Source: Myxococcales bacterium
GTDB taxonomy: Bacteria; Myxococcota_A; Polyangia; Haliangiales; Haliangiaceae
Length of the DNA: 64,000 nucleotides
Reading direction: 5' to 3'
NCBI GenBank assembly: GCA_016720595.1
Contig: JADKKI010000011.1
Coordinates: 124,001-188,000 of the forward strand
The notes beneath the pieces are model-generated. The model was given only the letters and a program-made list of their open reading frames with translations. It did not search any database and was not told the origin of the DNA. The translations under genes were made by a program, and so were the position numbers. Below, in pieces: positions 6,769 to 16,920 of this stretch (position 1 is the stretch's first letter; each line of letters starts with the position of its first letter).

Positions 6769-8004
6769 TCAGCGCGCCTCGATCTTGCGGTCCTCCGCGA
6801 GGTTGTCGCCCGGGTGCAGGACCACCTGGTCACCGGGGCTGAGCCCCGAGGCCACCTCGACGTCGAGTCGCCCCTGGTGCCCGAGAGTGAGCCTCTGCAG
6901 GTGGACCCGGTGCTCCCGGATCACCCACACGGCCCAGCTGCCGTGATCGCGGAACACCGCGCTGGCCGGGACCGTGAGGATGTCGTCGCCGTGCCAGGTC
7001 ACGATCGTGGCGGCGACGCGGAAACCATCACCGAGTGAAGGTGGGGCCGCGTCGAGGTTCGCGACCACGTGCACGCGCTGCTCCTCGACGCCGAGCGCCG
7101 AGATCCGGGTGAACGCAGACGGCTCGACGCGACGGACCGTTCCCTTCAGGTTGGCGCCACCCCAGCGCTCGATCGTGACCGGCATCCCGGCGGTGACCTG
7201 CGCCGCATCGCTCGACATCACATCCACCACGACCTCGATCGCGCGAGGATCGCCGAGCTCGAACAACGGCGTCCCCGCCGCGATCGGGCCGGCGCTATCG
7301 CGCAGGACACGCAGGATCTTGCCACCCACCGGAGCGGCGATCTCGACCTCACGTGCGGCACGGTCTGGACCCGGTGCCTCCAGCATCGCCCGGGCGGCCT
7401 GGATCTCGGCGCTCGCCGCCGCGCGCTCCAGCTCGGCCGTGGACAGATCGCGGATCGCGAGCTGCTCGGCGAGCTCGGCACGCTCGCGCTCGGAGACCGT
7501 GATCGCACCGCTCGCGACAAGGCGCCGCGCCCGCTCGGCATCACGGACGGCGGCATCGCGCCCCATCGTCGCGCGCTCGATCGCGGTCTGCGCGGCACGC
7601 TGCCGGGTCACGGCGACCGCCACGCGTGCCACCGCCTCCTTGCGGCTCCGCGGATCGAGGAGTGCGGCGTGCGGCGGCGACACCCGTGCGAGCACGTCCC
7701 CGGCGGCGACGATCGCACCCGGCTCGAGCTCGATCCGCTGCAATTCACCCGAGGTGGAGACAGAGACCACGAAGCGATCCCGCACCCGCGTCTGGCCATC
7801 CTCCGAGATCTCGACATCGAGGGAGGCGCGTCGCGCCACGGCGAGATCGACCGCGACCGGTTTCGGCATCCAGGCGTAGGCGAGCCCGGCTGCGAGGCCG
7901 AGCCCCACGAGGCCGAGCCCCACTCGTTTGACCCAACGCATGACGACCCGGCGTCGAGCGTGATCGGGCCGCTTGGGGGAGGTGCTTGGTGTCAAGGTCG
8001 TCAT
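6769..8004 (-). CDS. HlyD/MacA-type periplasmic adaptor of an ABC exporter
   Basis: 411 aa. One N-terminal membrane anchor (about residues 28-46) is followed by a barrel-sandwich/lipoyl half, a long alanine- and arginine-rich coiled coil (about 115-205), the second lipoyl half (EIAAPVGGKILRVL) and beta-barrel domains. This is the membrane-fusion protein layout (HlyD_D23, MacA). It follows the permease gene after 4 bp and should link the inner-membrane transporter to an outer-membrane channel. No TolC gene is nearby. Third gene of the operon driven from 11092. Confidence 0.87.
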   Translation of the reverse strand: MTTLTPSTSPKRPDHARRRVVMRWVKRVGLGLVGLGLAAGLAYAWMPKPVAVDLAVARRASLDVEISEDGQTRVRDRFVVSVSTSGELQRIELEPGAIVAAGDVLARVSPPHAALLDPRSRKEAVARVAVAVTRQRAAQTAIERATMGRDAAVRDAERARRLVASGAITVSERERAELAEQLAIRDLSTAELERAAASAEIQAARAMLEAPGPDRAAREVEIAAPVGGKILRVLRDSAGPIAAGTPLFELGDPRAIEVVVDVMSSDAAQVTAGMPVTIERWGGANLKGTVRRVEPSAFTRISALGVEEQRVHVVANLDAAPPSLGDGFRVAATIVTWHGDDILTVPASAVFRDHGSWAVWVIREHRVHLQRLTLGHQGRLDVEVASGLSPGDQVVLHPGDNLAEDRKIEAR

Positions 8005-8008
8005 GACT

Positions 8009-10372
8009 TCACTCCGAGGACTTGAGGACTCCGACGAGATCGAGGTGATCGAGTTTTCGGCGCACGAGCAACGCGCTGACGAGGCCAGAGACCAGCGCGA
8101 TCACCGCGGCCGTGGCGTAGGTGGTCGTGGCGATGTGGAGCGGGAACCGGATCGCCTCCGGATCGATGCTCGCGGCGAACCGGGCCGCGAACCAACGACC
8201 GAGGATGAAGCCGAGGGGGATCCCGAGGAGGACCTGCGCACCGAGCTCGCCGAGGAGGATGCTGGAGATCTCGCGCCGGGTGAATCCGAGGACGCGCAAG
8301 CTGGCGAGATCTCGGCTCCGCATCGAGAGGGCGATGCGCGCGTTGTTGTAGACGACGCCCGTGGCGATCGCCGCGGCGCTGAGCGTCAGGATCAGCGTCA
8401 TCACCAGCATCGATTGTCCGGTCTGATCCCGATAGGCGCGGATCACCCGCTCGGTGCTGGTCACGCCGAGCACGCCAGGCATCTCCTTGAGGCGTGCGCG
8501 GATCGCATCGAGGTCCGTGGCGTCGACGCGGAGGAGCGCCGCCGTGACGCGCGGCTCTTGCCGGAGGATGGTCGCGAGCCAGTCGGCGCGCGCATAGGCC
8601 TGGAGACCGAACGGCTCGTCGAGCACTGCCATCACCACGAGGGAGTGCGTCTTCCAATCACCTTCCAGGACATCGACGTCCACGCTCTCTCCGACGCGGA
8701 CACCGAGGATCTCGGCGAGCTTGTCCGTCATCAGCAGACCCGTCGCAGGCAGCTCGACGGGCCTCTGCCCACCGGAGAGGAGGTGTCGGAGCACCGGCGT
8801 CTCGGGCATCCCGGTGATCACCGTGTCGCGCCAATGGGTGCCGACCCGGATCCTCACGGGCACCATGCGCTGACCTTCGGCGAGCTCCACCCCGGGCAGG
8901 TGCTCGAGATCGTGCAGCACCGATCCGGGCTGAGATCGCGAGAACATCACCGTCATGTCTTCCTGGTGCTCCCGAGGAAACACGTCGCCCATCAGGTGAT
9001 CGAACGAATCCCACGAGAACCGCCCCATGATGAAGATCGCCAGCCCCATCGAGATGCCGAGCGTGGACATCACGAACCGCAGCGGTCGCCGCGTGATCTC
9101 CCGGACCACCATCATCGCCGAAGGCCCGAGCACGTGGCGCAGCCCGAGCCGCTCCAGCAGCGAACGACGATAGGCGAGCGGCGCCGGTGGGCGCATCGCC
9201 TCCGCCGGTGGCATGCGCGCGATCTTGCGCACGGCACCGAGGGCGCCGATCACCGCCGCGACGATGCCGACGCCGAGCGTGCTCAGGGCGAGGGAAGCCG
9301 AGAGGTGGTGGACCCGGGTCGGGAACCGATAGAAGTCCGAGTAGAGATTCGTCATCCAGCCCGCCGACCACGCACCGAGCGACACCCCCAGGGCGCCCGC
9401 GATCATCACGATCAGTCCGACCGTCAGCAGGTAGTGGAGGCCGATCCGTCGATCGGTGAACCCGAGCGCCTTGAGCACCGCGATCTGCGTCCTCTCGAGG
9501 AACACGAGCCTCGAGACGACGATGTTGACGAGGAACGCCGCGACGCCGAGGAACATCATCGGGATCACGAGCGCCAGCGTGCGCAACACCGAGAGCTCGT
9601 TGGTCAGGGCGTAGTTCGACATCTGCTTCGCCCGCGGCACGGCGTGGAGCCCGCCATACGGGGCGAGCTCCGCGTCCACCGCATCGAGCACAGCCGGCAA
9701 CGAGGTGCCCGGCTCGAGCCGGAGGGCGACGTCATTGAACGCGCCCTCCATGCGATACGCCGGCGCGACCACGCCGCGAAGCATCCAGATCACGACGAAG
9801 CGGCGGTTGTCCGCGATCATCTCGCGGCCCGACATCGCCAGCACGTACTCGGGGGACAACGCGATCCCGACGATCGCCAGATCGCGCCGGCGGCCATTGA
9901 TGATGACGGGCAGACGATCGCCGAGGGTGAGGTGCTGGGCGGTCGCGAACTGCTCCAGGATCGCTGCCTCGTCGGTCGCGCCCACTCCAGGCAGCCGGCC
10001 TGCCCGGAGATAGACATCGTCGAGCTGCGGCGCTCCATCGTCGGGGATCGAGACGATCCGGCCGGCGACCGGATCGGGCTCCCCCGGGAGCGGGACCATG
10101 ACGTCTTCGACGACGCGCGTCTCGACGACCGCGACGCCAGGGATCCGCGCCAACCGACTCGCGACGCTCGCGGGCGCGCGCTCGAGCCGCGCGAACACGT
10201 CCGCGAGCCGATGGCTCGTGTAGTACTCGTCCCGCGCCGCGAGCAGTGACTGGAACGTACTGCGCAGCATGATCATCGACATGATCCCGCACGCGAGGAC
10301 GAGCGCGATCGTCGCCACCTGGCCCTTGAGGCGCCAGAGGTCTCGGCGAGCTTTGCGGTCGAGGACGCTCAC
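8009..10372 (-). CDS. ABC transporter permease, two FtsX domains
   Basis: 787 aa. An N-terminal TM helix (about 17-35) precedes a large periplasmic domain, a first cluster of three TM helices (about 265-385), a second N-terminal TM/periplasmic segment, and a final three-TM cluster ending near the C-terminus. This is the duplicated FtsX (PF02687) layout of long MacB/LolCE-like permeases. Start GTG 10372 overlaps the ATPase stop as GTGA. The substrate is not evident; lipoproteins, peptides or small molecules are possible. Confidence 0.87.
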   Translation of the reverse strand: MSVLDRKARRDLWRLKGQVATIALVLACGIMSMIMLRSTFQSLLAARDEYYTSHRLADVFARLERAPASVASRLARIPGVAVVETRVVEDVMVPLPGEPDPVAGRIVSIPDDGAPQLDDVYLRAGRLPGVGATDEAAILEQFATAQHLTLGDRLPVIINGRRRDLAIVGIALSPEYVLAMSGREMIADNRRFVVIWMLRGVVAPAYRMEGAFNDVALRLEPGTSLPAVLDAVDAELAPYGGLHAVPRAKQMSNYALTNELSVLRTLALVIPMMFLGVAAFLVNIVVSRLVFLERTQIAVLKALGFTDRRIGLHYLLTVGLIVMIAGALGVSLGAWSAGWMTNLYSDFYRFPTRVHHLSASLALSTLGVGIVAAVIGALGAVRKIARMPPAEAMRPPAPLAYRRSLLERLGLRHVLGPSAMMVVREITRRPLRFVMSTLGISMGLAIFIMGRFSWDSFDHLMGDVFPREHQEDMTVMFSRSQPGSVLHDLEHLPGVELAEGQRMVPVRIRVGTHWRDTVITGMPETPVLRHLLSGGQRPVELPATGLLMTDKLAEILGVRVGESVDVDVLEGDWKTHSLVVMAVLDEPFGLQAYARADWLATILRQEPRVTAALLRVDATDLDAIRARLKEMPGVLGVTSTERVIRAYRDQTGQSMLVMTLILTLSAAAIATGVVYNNARIALSMRSRDLASLRVLGFTRREISSILLGELGAQVLLGIPLGFILGRWFAARFAASIDPEAIRFPLHIATTTYATAAVIALVSGLVSALLVRRKLDHLDLVGVLKSSE

Positions 10373-11079
10373 CAGCGCAGCTCCTCCGCAGAGACGCGCC
10401 GCCCCTCAGGGGCCTGCGTGCTCGCGATCTGTCCATCGGCGAGGGTGATCACCCGGTTCGCGATCGCCGCGATCGGTGCGTTGTGCGTGATGATCACGGT
10501 CGTCGTTCCGAGCTCGCGGTTCACTCGCTCGATCGCGGACAGCACGCGCACCCCGGTCTGAAAGTCCAGGGCACCGGTGGGCTCGTCACACAGCAGCAGA
10601 TCGGGGCGCTTCGCGACCGCGCGGGCCACGGCCACGCGCTGCTGCTCGCCGCCCGACAGCTGCGCGGGAAAGTGATCGAGCCGCTCGCCGAGCCCGACGA
10701 GCTCCAGCGCCTCGGCTGGGTCCATGGGATCGTCGGCGATCTCGGTGACCAGCGCGACGTTCTCGCGCGCCGTCAAGCTCGGCAGCAGGTTGTAGAACTG
10801 GAACACGAACCCGACGTGACGCCGGCGGTACATCGTGAGGGCATCCTCGTCGGCATCCGTGAGATCGGTTCCTCGATAGTCGACGCGACCACTCGTGGGC
10901 ACGTCGAGGCCGCCCAGGATGTTGAGCAGCGTGGACTTGCCGCTCCCGGAGGCGCCGAGCAGCACGACCAGCTCGCCCTCCACCAGGTCGAGGTCCACGC
11001 CACGCAGGGCGACGACCTCGACCTCGCCCATGCGGTACCGCTTGACGAGGCCGCGAGCGGAGAGCACCGGCTGCGGCAT
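10369..11079 (-). CDS. ABC transporter ATP-binding protein (MacB/LolD type)
   Basis: 236 aa. Walker [11 protein letters not shown]-loop [10 protein letters not shown], signature [14 protein letters not shown], Walker [13 protein letters not shown] and H-loop ITHN are all present. [16 protein letters not shown] is typical of LolD/MacB ATPases. ATG 11079 is used because a sigma-54 element ends 13 nt upstream; the longer frame would run through it. First gene of the ATPase-permease-adaptor operon. Confidence 0.92.
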   Translation of the reverse strand: MPQPVLSARGLVKRYRMGEVEVVALRGVDLDLVEGELVVLLGASGSGKSTLLNILGGLDVPTSGRVDYRGTDLTDADEDALTMYRRRHVGFVFQFYNLLPSLTARENVALVTEIADDPMDPAEALELVGLGERLDHFPAQLSGGEQQRVAVARAVAKRPDLLLCDEPTGALDFQTGVRVLSAIERVNRELGTTTVIITHNAPIAAIANRVITLADGQIASTQAPEGRRVSAEELRW

Positions 11080-11091
11080 GTCTGCGAGAAG

Positions 11092-11107
11092 TGCACCCCC
11101 TGTGCCC
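11092..11107 (-). promoter_or_regulatory. Sigma-54 promoter of the ABC exporter operon
   Basis: Element GGGCACAGGGGGTGCA, GG-N10-GC. GC to ATG 11079 is 13 nt. Confidence 0.65.
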
Positions 11108-11111
11108 CGGC

Positions 11112-12065
11112 CTAGACGACGGTGGTCGTACCGCCACCGGCAACCGTTGCGCCGTCGCGGTGTGCGGGTGCACCACGTGCGCGCATCGGCCACCACAGGA
11201 CCGCGACGACGCCGAGCACCAGGAGCGCACCAACGAACACGGGCGGCTGTGCGAGCGTCAGCACCTGGAACACCACGAGGCTCGACGCGAAGCCCGCGAG
11301 CGGGCGCCGCCACTCGTCCTGAAACACGACCAGGAGCTTGGCGACCCCGATCAGCGCGAATGTGGTCATCCAGAGCAGGATCTGGAGGTCATCATCGAGC
11401 CCCGACGGAGGAGCCCCCTCCACGGTGCCTGCGAGGCCGGTCATCATGCGCCGCTCCATCGCGAAGTGAACCGGCTCGAAGATCGAGCGATCGAACGCGG
11501 TCCCGAGGAGCGAGCGGCCCTCGGCGCCACGACCGCGCACCAGGAGCCGCGTCGTCCCCGCATCGATCGGCACCAGCACGAACGCCCAGCTGCCATCTTC
11601 CGGATCGTCGCTCTCGGTCCCGAACATGCGGGTCCCGAACGCGAGGGCGCGGCCCGGAACCATGGCGCGCAGCGTCGCGAAGCCCTGCCCGCTCGCCTTT
11701 TCGGGCGGATACATCCACAGCTTGTCGCCGAGCTGCCAGTGCTGCTTCTCCGGGAGGAGCATGCCCGGATCGGGCATCTCGCATCCGACCAGGTTCTCGA
11801 GCCGGCGGTAGCTATAGAACCCACCGCGATCCTGGCCGAGCTGCGCGAGCCACGGCCAGATCTGATCCGCTGGCGCGTGGATCGTGATCGCGCGCGTGTT
11901 CTGCGCACCCGCGTCGCGAACGATCTCGTCCCCGGGTAGGGCGAGCTGCTGCTCGTCAGCCGTTGCTCCCCACGACAGGTACCAGGGGCGTACGAACCAG
12001 AGGAAGCCGACGAAGATCAACGCGAAGGTTCCGACGAGCATGCCGCAGCGCTGCAGGACCCTCAT
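11112..12065 (-). CDS. SRPBCC-like membrane protein
   Basis: 317 aa. One TM helix lies near the N-terminus (about 8-28). A START/polyketide-cyclase-like region follows ([27 protein letters not shown]), a pattern seen in SRPBCC proteins that bind hydrophobic ligands. Two or three TM helices are near the C-terminus (about 230-290). Function unknown. ATG 12065 is chosen because a sigma-54 element ends 14 nt upstream; a 12-residue longer start at 12101 would overlap that element. Confidence 0.75.
   Translation of the reverse strand: MRVLQRCGMLVGTFALIFVGFLWFVRPWYLSWGATADEQQLALPGDEIVRDAGAQNTRAITIHAPADQIWPWLAQLGQDRGGFYSYRRLENLVGCEMPDPGMLLPEKQHWQLGDKLWMYPPEKASGQGFATLRAMVPGRALAFGTRMFGTESDDPEDGSWAFVLVPIDAGTTRLLVRGRGAEGRSLLGTAFDRSIFEPVHFAMERRMMTGLAGTVEGAPPSGLDDDLQILLWMTTFALIGVAKLLVVFQDEWRRPLAGFASSLVVFQVLTLAQPPVFVGALLVLGVVAVLWWPMRARGAPAHRDGATVAGGGTTTVV
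11139..11151. promoter_or_regulatory. CGCAA-N3-TTGCG-type activator site
   Basis: GGCAA-CCG-TTGCG, one mismatch. The centre is 52 bp upstream of the -12 C at 11093. It lies inside the 3' end of the preceding SRPBCC gene. Confidence 0.5.
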
Positions 12066-12078
12066 GCGAGTCGAGCCG

Positions 12079-12094
12079 TGCAAGGCACGCGCCC
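12079..12094 (-). promoter_or_regulatory. Sigma-54 promoter of the SRPBCC gene
   Basis: Element GGGCGCGTGCCTTGCA with a perfect TTGCA -12 half. GC to ATG 12065 is 14 nt. It sits just downstream of the BON gene stop codon. Confidence 0.65.
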
Positions 12095-12102
12095 GTGACA
12101 CG

Positions 12103-12768
12103 TCACGAACCGACGTGCAGCTCGTCGATGATCACGTCGACGCCGAGCGTCCCCCGCACGGTGCCGACGATCGCCCGGCGCTCCGACCACGAGTGCACGG
12201 TCCCGGTCAGCGTGACACTGCCGTCCCGGACAGCCACCTTGACGTGCTGTGCCTCGCGCTGTGCCTGACGCTGCAGTGCTGCGGAGATCACGGCCTGGAG
12301 CTCGTCCGCGACGAGCTCTCCCTTGCGCACGACGAGCCGATTGGTGAGCCCCTTGACGCCCGGGACGTTACGAATCGCCCGCGAGGCCTCCTCACGCTGG
12401 CCCGCAGAGTCGACCTCGCCCTCGAGCGTCACCACGCCGTGCGAGACCGTGGTCCGGATCCGACTGCCTGGGATCTGCTCGTCACCGCTCAGCGTCTCGC
12501 GGACCTCCTCTGCCAGCTCGCCGTCGGTGGGAACGCCGAGGCCGGGCAACCTGACGTCGAGCTCGTTGGCGACATCGAGCACGCCCTCGACGCGGTGCGC
12601 GGCCTCCTGCGCCGCCATCTTCATCGCCCACGAAGCGATGGTTCCGCGCAGGGTCACCACGGCGCGGACCACGGTCACCCCGACGTCGGTCTCGGTGACC
12701 CGAGGGTCGACGCGGAGCTCCTCGGCGACGTCATGCTGGATCTGTGGATCGGTCTTGTGGGCGCCCAT
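12103..12768 (-). CDS. Triple BON-domain protein
   Basis: 221 aa with three BON modules (PF04972), each showing a V-x-V-x-x-G-x-V-T-L-x-G-x-V strand pair (VVRAVVTLRGTI, VSHGVVTLEGEV, VRDGSVTLTGTV). BON domains bind phospholipid or protein surfaces and occur in OsmY-like stress proteins. No signal peptide is visible, so a cytoplasmic place is likely. ATG 12768 rather than GTG 12774 follows from the 13-nt distance to the sigma-54 element. Confidence 0.87.
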   Translation of the reverse strand: MGAHKTDPQIQHDVAEELRVDPRVTETDVGVTVVRAVVTLRGTIASWAMKMAAQEAAHRVEGVLDVANELDVRLPGLGVPTDGELAEEVRETLSGDEQIPGSRIRTTVSHGVVTLEGEVDSAGQREEASRAIRNVPGVKGLTNRLVVRKGELVADELQAVISAALQRQAQREAQHVKVAVRDGSVTLTGTVHSWSERRAIVGTVRGTLGVDVIIDELHVGS

Positions 12769-12780
12769 ACCCACGTCGAT

Positions 12781-12796
12781 TGCATCGCGAGTGCCA
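12781..12796 (-). promoter_or_regulatory. Sigma-54 promoter of the BON gene
   Basis: Element TGGCACTCGCGATGCA, 14 of 16 consensus positions. GC to ATG 12768 is 13 nt. It occupies the short gap after the 27-haem cytochrome gene. Confidence 0.7.
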
Positions 12797-12798
12797 TC

Positions 12799-14433
12799 TC
12801 ACTTCCCATCGCCGAACGGGTGGCAGCCCGCACAACGCACCGCCGTCGGCTCGTGATCCTTCTGCTTGGTATGGCAGGCCACGCACGTCGCACGGTCATC
12901 GCTGGGCTTGGTCTCGTGCCCGCCACGGTGACAGCTGTTGCAGGTGGCGTGACCCGGGACGCGGTGGAGCCCAGGGCGTTGAGCCGGCGTGTGGCAGGTC
13001 GTACACGCGGGTGTCGTTGCCACCCCGTTCGGCCCGTGCGGACGGTGGCAGGTCAGGCAGTCGAGGCGCTTGCCATGCCCGGTGCTGGCGCGATCGGCGT
13101 GACAGCTCGCGCACGTCGCGGCTGGCTTTCGAACACCGCTGTGCGGCTCGTGGCAATTCACGCACGCCTGGTGTCCACGCGGTGCAGTTGACGCCTCGGG
13201 CTTGTGGCAGGTCGCACAGGCGACCGGCGGCGACGCGGGTGCGTGCGGTCCGCCGGTGTGGCAGCCGATGCAGGCGCGGTGACCATCGCGCGTCTGCGTG
13301 GCCTTCGCGGTGTGGCAGGTGGCGCAGGCCGGAGGCGGCTTGCTCGGCTCGTGTGCGGCGCTCGCGTGGCACCCGATGCATGCGGCGTGACCGGTGGATG
13401 CCGTGGAGGCCACGGGCTTGGCGTGGCAGGTCACGCACATCGCGGCTGCGAGCACGGGCTTCTTGTCGTGCGGCTGATGGCAATCGAGGCACTTCGCCGT
13501 CGCGTGGCGAGACTTCGTGTGGCACGTCTCGCAGGCCACGGCCTTGAGACCGGCGGCGAGCGTGTGCGCCGGATGACACCCCACACACGCGTGCGCAGCA
13601 CCGCCGCCGGGTGAGGGCGCTGGGTGGGCCACCTGCTTCGCGTGGCACGTGGTGCACGCCTTCGGTGCCGCACCTTCGTGCTGGGCGTGACAGGAGATGC
13701 AGGTGCCATGCTTCGCCGCCACGAGCACCGGCTTGTTCGCGTGGCAGGTGGTGCAGGCTGCGACCGCCTTGCTGCTGAACTCGTGCGGGGTGTGACAGCT
13801 CGTGCACTTCGCGTGACCGACGGTCAGCGCATGGGCATCGACCCGCGCGCGCCCCGGCTGCTTGGCGTGGCAGGTCGCGCAGCCCGCATCGGCGGCGAGC
13901 GTGGCCTCGTGCATCTGATGGCAATCGAGGCAGCCGCGCATCCCGGCGTGCTGGGTCTTCTGCGCGGCGTGACACTCGGTACACGGCCGCGGCGCGAGCG
14001 ACGGCGTTCCGTGCGCGCGGTGGCAATCGCTGCAGTCCTGATCGGAGTGCGCACCGACCGCGGCGTGCTTGCCCTGGGGATCATCATGACAGCGCATGCA
14101 GTTCGTCGGCTTGATCGCGAGCTCGCGGCCGAAGCCATGACAGTCCTGGCAGCGTGGGGTCGAGGCAGGGCCGATCGGCCGGATCGGATCGATTGGGTGC
14201 AGCGTCGCCTGGACGTTCGCGTGGCACTTCTCGCACAGCTCGTCCGGAGGCGGGCCGAACCCATCACCGTGACACTCGCTGCAAGCCACGTGGTGCTTCC
14301 CGACGTGGACCGTGTGACCCGCACTCTCGCGCACCTCGCGCCACGTCGCCGGGACGTGCTGCAGCTCGTGCGACCGCTCTCCGCCGCAGGCGACGGTCAG
14401 CACCAGCCACGCACATGCGAGCCAGCGCGTCAT
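12799..14433 (-). CDS. 27-haem c-type cytochrome
   Basis: 544 aa with a short hydrophobic N-terminal signal and a possible lipid-attachment Cys at residue 16. I count 27 CXXCH motifs, evenly spaced about every 18-20 residues from residue 51 to the C-terminus, many in tandem pairs of doubled-CXXCH/cytochrome c3-like type. About one in twenty residues is a haem ligand, so the protein is essentially a haem wire. It should sit in the periplasm or outside the cell. It is the last gene of the electron-transfer operon, joined to the 13-haem gene by ATGA (14430-14433). The exact partner is unknown. Confidence 0.9.
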   Translation of the reverse strand: MTRWLACAWLVLTVACGGERSHELQHVPATWREVRESAGHTVHVGKHHVACSECHGDGFGPPPDELCEKCHANVQATLHPIDPIRPIGPASTPRCQDCHGFGRELAIKPTNCMRCHDDPQGKHAAVGAHSDQDCSDCHRAHGTPSLAPRPCTECHAAQKTQHAGMRGCLDCHQMHEATLAADAGCATCHAKQPGRARVDAHALTVGHAKCTSCHTPHEFSSKAVAACTTCHANKPVLVAAKHGTCISCHAQHEGAAPKACTTCHAKQVAHPAPSPGGGAAHACVGCHPAHTLAAGLKAVACETCHTKSRHATAKCLDCHQPHDKKPVLAAAMCVTCHAKPVASTASTGHAACIGCHASAAHEPSKPPPACATCHTAKATQTRDGHRACIGCHTGGPHAPASPPVACATCHKPEASTAPRGHQACVNCHEPHSGVRKPAATCASCHADRASTGHGKRLDCLTCHRPHGPNGVATTPACTTCHTPAQRPGLHRVPGHATCNSCHRGGHETKPSDDRATCVACHTKQKDHEPTAVRCAGCHPFGDGK

Positions 14434-15464
14434 CGGGCTCCGATCGGATGGCACATCCGGCACGGCATCGACGACAGCGGCTGTCGGCTCGAGTATCCCG
14501 GCGGGTGCGGATTGCCGCCGACGCCACCGACGGCGTGACACGTCACGCACAGCTTCTCACCCGCTCCGCTGTGACACGACGCGCACGCCGCGGGGTCACG
14601 CCGGGCCTCGCGTCCGTGGCGGTTCTCGCTCGCCGTCAACCCGACCCAGCCTGCCGGGTGCGGGCTCCCGAGCTTGTCGCCCGCGACGTTGCGTGAGAGG
14701 TGGCAGCTCAGACATCGATCGGGCTGGTGGCAGGTGGTGCAGGCACCCGGCTGCGCGCGCGCCTCGAGGCTGTGGCGAGCGGTGAAGCCAGCGCGATGCA
14801 CGCTCGGCGACATCGGATCCGCGAACCGGAGCTTGGCCGGGATCGCCGGCGCGGTGACGCCGTGGCACTCCGCGCAGAACGACTGCTTGTGGCAGGTCTC
14901 GCACAGATCGCCCGAGGACGCCGCGCGGGTGCCGTGCTCGCGCAGCCAGTCACCGTCGTGTGCGAGGTGACTCTGCGGCAGCACACGCTCCTCGGTCAGG
15001 TTCTTGTGGCAGGTCTCGCAGGTGCGAGCGTCACGCGCCGCATCGTGGGCGTGGCAGTTGAAGCAGACCGCCATCGGCGGAAGCATCGCGCGGTCGCCCT
15101 CGGCGACGCCGGTGTGACAGTGCATGCAGTTGCCCTTCGCCTCGCCGCCGAGGTGACGAGCATGCGCGAACTTCAGGTGATCGCGAGTCTCCACGAGCTT
15201 GGCGATCGCCTCGGCGGGTGCGTGACAGCCGAGGCAAGGGCGCGGATCGTGCGGCGGGTTGTGGCAGCTCGTGCACGTGGCGTCATCGGGGAGGTGCAGC
15301 GCAGCGGTCTCCTTCTCGATGTTCACGTGGCAGCGCGTACACGACACGCCCGCGACCACGTGCTTGCGATGTGGGAACACCTCCGTCGGGGCCTTCCGGA
15401 ACCCGAGCACGCCCGCACACGCGACGAGCACGACCAGCGCACCGATCCACAGGTAGCGGCTCAC
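14430..15464 (-). CDS. 13-haem c-type cytochrome with N-terminal anchor
   Basis: 344 aa. Start GTG 15464 overlaps the porin-like gene stop as GTGA. One hydrophobic N-terminal segment (about 5-22) can act as signal or anchor. I count 13 CXXCH motifs, including a closely spaced pair CTTCHQPDRCLSCH. The likely role is a periplasmic electron carrier between the NapC-type quinol dehydrogenase and the outer-membrane conduit. A family assignment beyond multihaem cytochrome (c3/c7-like) is not possible by eye. Confidence 0.88.
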   Translation of the reverse strand: MSRYLWIGALVVLVACAGVLGFRKAPTEVFPHRKHVVAGVSCTRCHVNIEKETAALHLPDDATCTSCHNPPHDPRPCLGCHAPAEAIAKLVETRDHLKFAHARHLGGEAKGNCMHCHTGVAEGDRAMLPPMAVCFNCHAHDAARDARTCETCHKNLTEERVLPQSHLAHDGDWLREHGTRAASSGDLCETCHKQSFCAECHGVTAPAIPAKLRFADPMSPSVHRAGFTARHSLEARAQPGACTTCHQPDRCLSCHLSRNVAGDKLGSPHPAGWVGLTASENRHGREARRDPAACASCHSGAGEKLCVTCHAVGGVGGNPHPPGYSSRQPLSSMPCRMCHPIGAR

Positions 15465-16630
15465 CGGGCACTCCAGCGACGGGTGAGTTGCAAGAGACCG
15501 TCCACGCGATGGCGATACTCGGGGGAGGCGCTGGCCTCGACCGCGACGGCTGCCTCCCAGTCCCGATAGCTCCACGATGCGGCGACCAGCCCCCACGGCC
15601 AGACCACGCCCCGCCCGCGAGCCTGATCCGGGATCACGAGCTCGAGCTCGGTGGAGACCGCGATCGCATGCGCGACCGGGACCCGCGCCGCGAGGCGTGC
15701 TCCCGTCCAGGCCTCGTCCCCAATCCCGCTCCGACGCAGCTCGCCGGTCACGGCACCTGCGCCGCGGTCGTCGAGACGGAGCCGGGCCTTGCCGGAGAGC
15801 TCGGGCCCGAAGTCGCGATCGATGCGGAGCGCGGCGAGATCGCCGATCAGGTCGAGGCGTGGTGCGGCGCGCCAGGTGATGACGGCGCCTCCGCGCTGCG
15901 CGGGGACATCGCCGATCACCGAGAACAGCGAGGTCGCAGGCACCAGGTGAGAGGGCGAGCGATGGCTGGCATAGAGCTCGGTGCGCACGGCGCCATGCCG
16001 GCGGCTCGCCGTCAGGCCGACCTCCGCGATCCCCTCGCCCACCAGATCATAGGCGAGGCGCGCGCCGAGATCGGTCTTCGGCCCGAGGGCCGTACCGACA
16101 TCGAACCCGAGCTCCTCGCTGGCGCGGACCCCGCGATCACGACGCTGCTCGTACGCCACACCCACTGCCCCGCTGTCGCCGAGTTGTCGCGCGAGCCGCG
16201 CTCCGGCCACCCAGTCCCACGCTCGGCCGGTGCCGAGCCCGAGGACCACGGGGATCCCCGCGACCGCCTCGGCGTCGATCCGGTGCGGCAGCCGCACCCG
16301 GGTCGATCCTCCGTCGATGTGGAGCGGGCGCAGGGCGCCGAGTGTCGAGACGAAGCGCCCCACGCGTCCCGCGATCTTGCCGTCGCGCGATCGCCCGTGG
16401 ATCGCGATCACCAGGACGTCGCCTGACACCTCGTCACCCGGGGTGCGCGCCCCGGCCATCCACACCACGGCCTCGGCGGTGAACCGCTCGCGCAGTGCCC
16501 CATCGGCGTTGAGCACCAGGAGGCCGGCGGGCGACGCCGTCGTCGCGAGCGCATCCCCGCGCAGGCGGATCGGATCCGCCGACGCCGGCACGATGCCGAC
16601 GAGGGTCGCGGCGAGGACGGCGAGCTTCAT
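15461..16630 (-). CDS. Putative outer-membrane beta-barrel (porin-like) of the cytochrome conduit
   Basis: 389 aa with a Sec signal peptide (MKLAVLAATLVGIVPASA). The mature part is rich in alternating polar/apolar strands with Gly/Arg/Asp turns and has no TM helices. No haem or enzyme motif is seen. In porin-cytochrome systems a barrel of this size (OmbB class, about 400 aa) threads cytochromes through the outer membrane. Its position between cytochrome genes makes that the best guess. It overlaps both neighbours (GTGA at 15461, ATGA at 16627). Function is inferred from context, not homology. Confidence 0.72.
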   Translation of the reverse strand: MKLAVLAATLVGIVPASADPIRLRGDALATTASPAGLLVLNADGALRERFTAEAVVWMAGARTPGDEVSGDVLVIAIHGRSRDGKIAGRVGRFVSTLGALRPLHIDGGSTRVRLPHRIDAEAVAGIPVVLGLGTGRAWDWVAGARLARQLGDSGAVGVAYEQRRDRGVRASEELGFDVGTALGPKTDLGARLAYDLVGEGIAEVGLTASRRHGAVRTELYASHRSPSHLVPATSLFSVIGDVPAQRGGAVITWRAAPRLDLIGDLAALRIDRDFGPELSGKARLRLDDRGAGAVTGELRRSGIGDEAWTGARLAARVPVAHAIAVSTELELVIPDQARGRGVVWPWGLVAASWSYRDWEAAVAVEASASPEYRHRVDGLLQLTRRWSAR

Positions 16631-16920
16631 GCCGGATCCTTGCTGATCGGATCCTTCGCGATCGGTTCCTTCGTGACCGGATCGACCTTGATCCGGTCTG
16701 TCTTGAACGGCGGCAGGAGCGAATCGCGCTTCGCACGCATCGCGCGGCGCAGGTCCTTGATCACCACGAACACGTACGCGCCGAGAGCGAGCATCCCGAG
16801 GCCCTGCCCCACGGTCATCGCGAGCATCACCGGCAACGGCGTCGGCGCGAGCATCGACCACACCATCAACGCGAGCGCGAGGAGCGTGGCGACCGCAGAG
16901 ACCTGAAGGAGCCGGATCAC
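16627..16920 (-). CDS. Small two-TM membrane protein of the cytochrome operon
   Basis: 97 aa, GTG start at 16920 overlapping the NapC/NirT gene stop (GTGA). Two TM helices (about 5-22 and 28-52) precede a basic cytoplasmic tail ending in a short Asp/Pro/Lys repeat (VTKEPIAKDPISKDPA). No family recognised. Its size and place suggest an accessory subunit of the quinol-oxidising membrane cytochrome. Confidence 0.72.
   Translation of the reverse strand: MIRLLQVSAVATLLALALMVWSMLAPTPLPVMLAMTVGQGLGMLALGAYVFVVIKDLRRAMRAKRDSLLPPFKTDRIKVDPVTKEPIAKDPISKDPA

Noticed and set aside
7973..10249. 758-codon open frame on the plus strand
   Set aside because: It is the antisense shadow of the permease gene: Arg/His/Asp/Glu-rich, without domains, and in a frame typical for high-GC third-position bias.
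12799..14433. Regular short repeats resembling a CRISPR or satellite array
   Set aside because: The period comes from repeated CXXCH codons inside an intact coding frame, and unit sequences differ.
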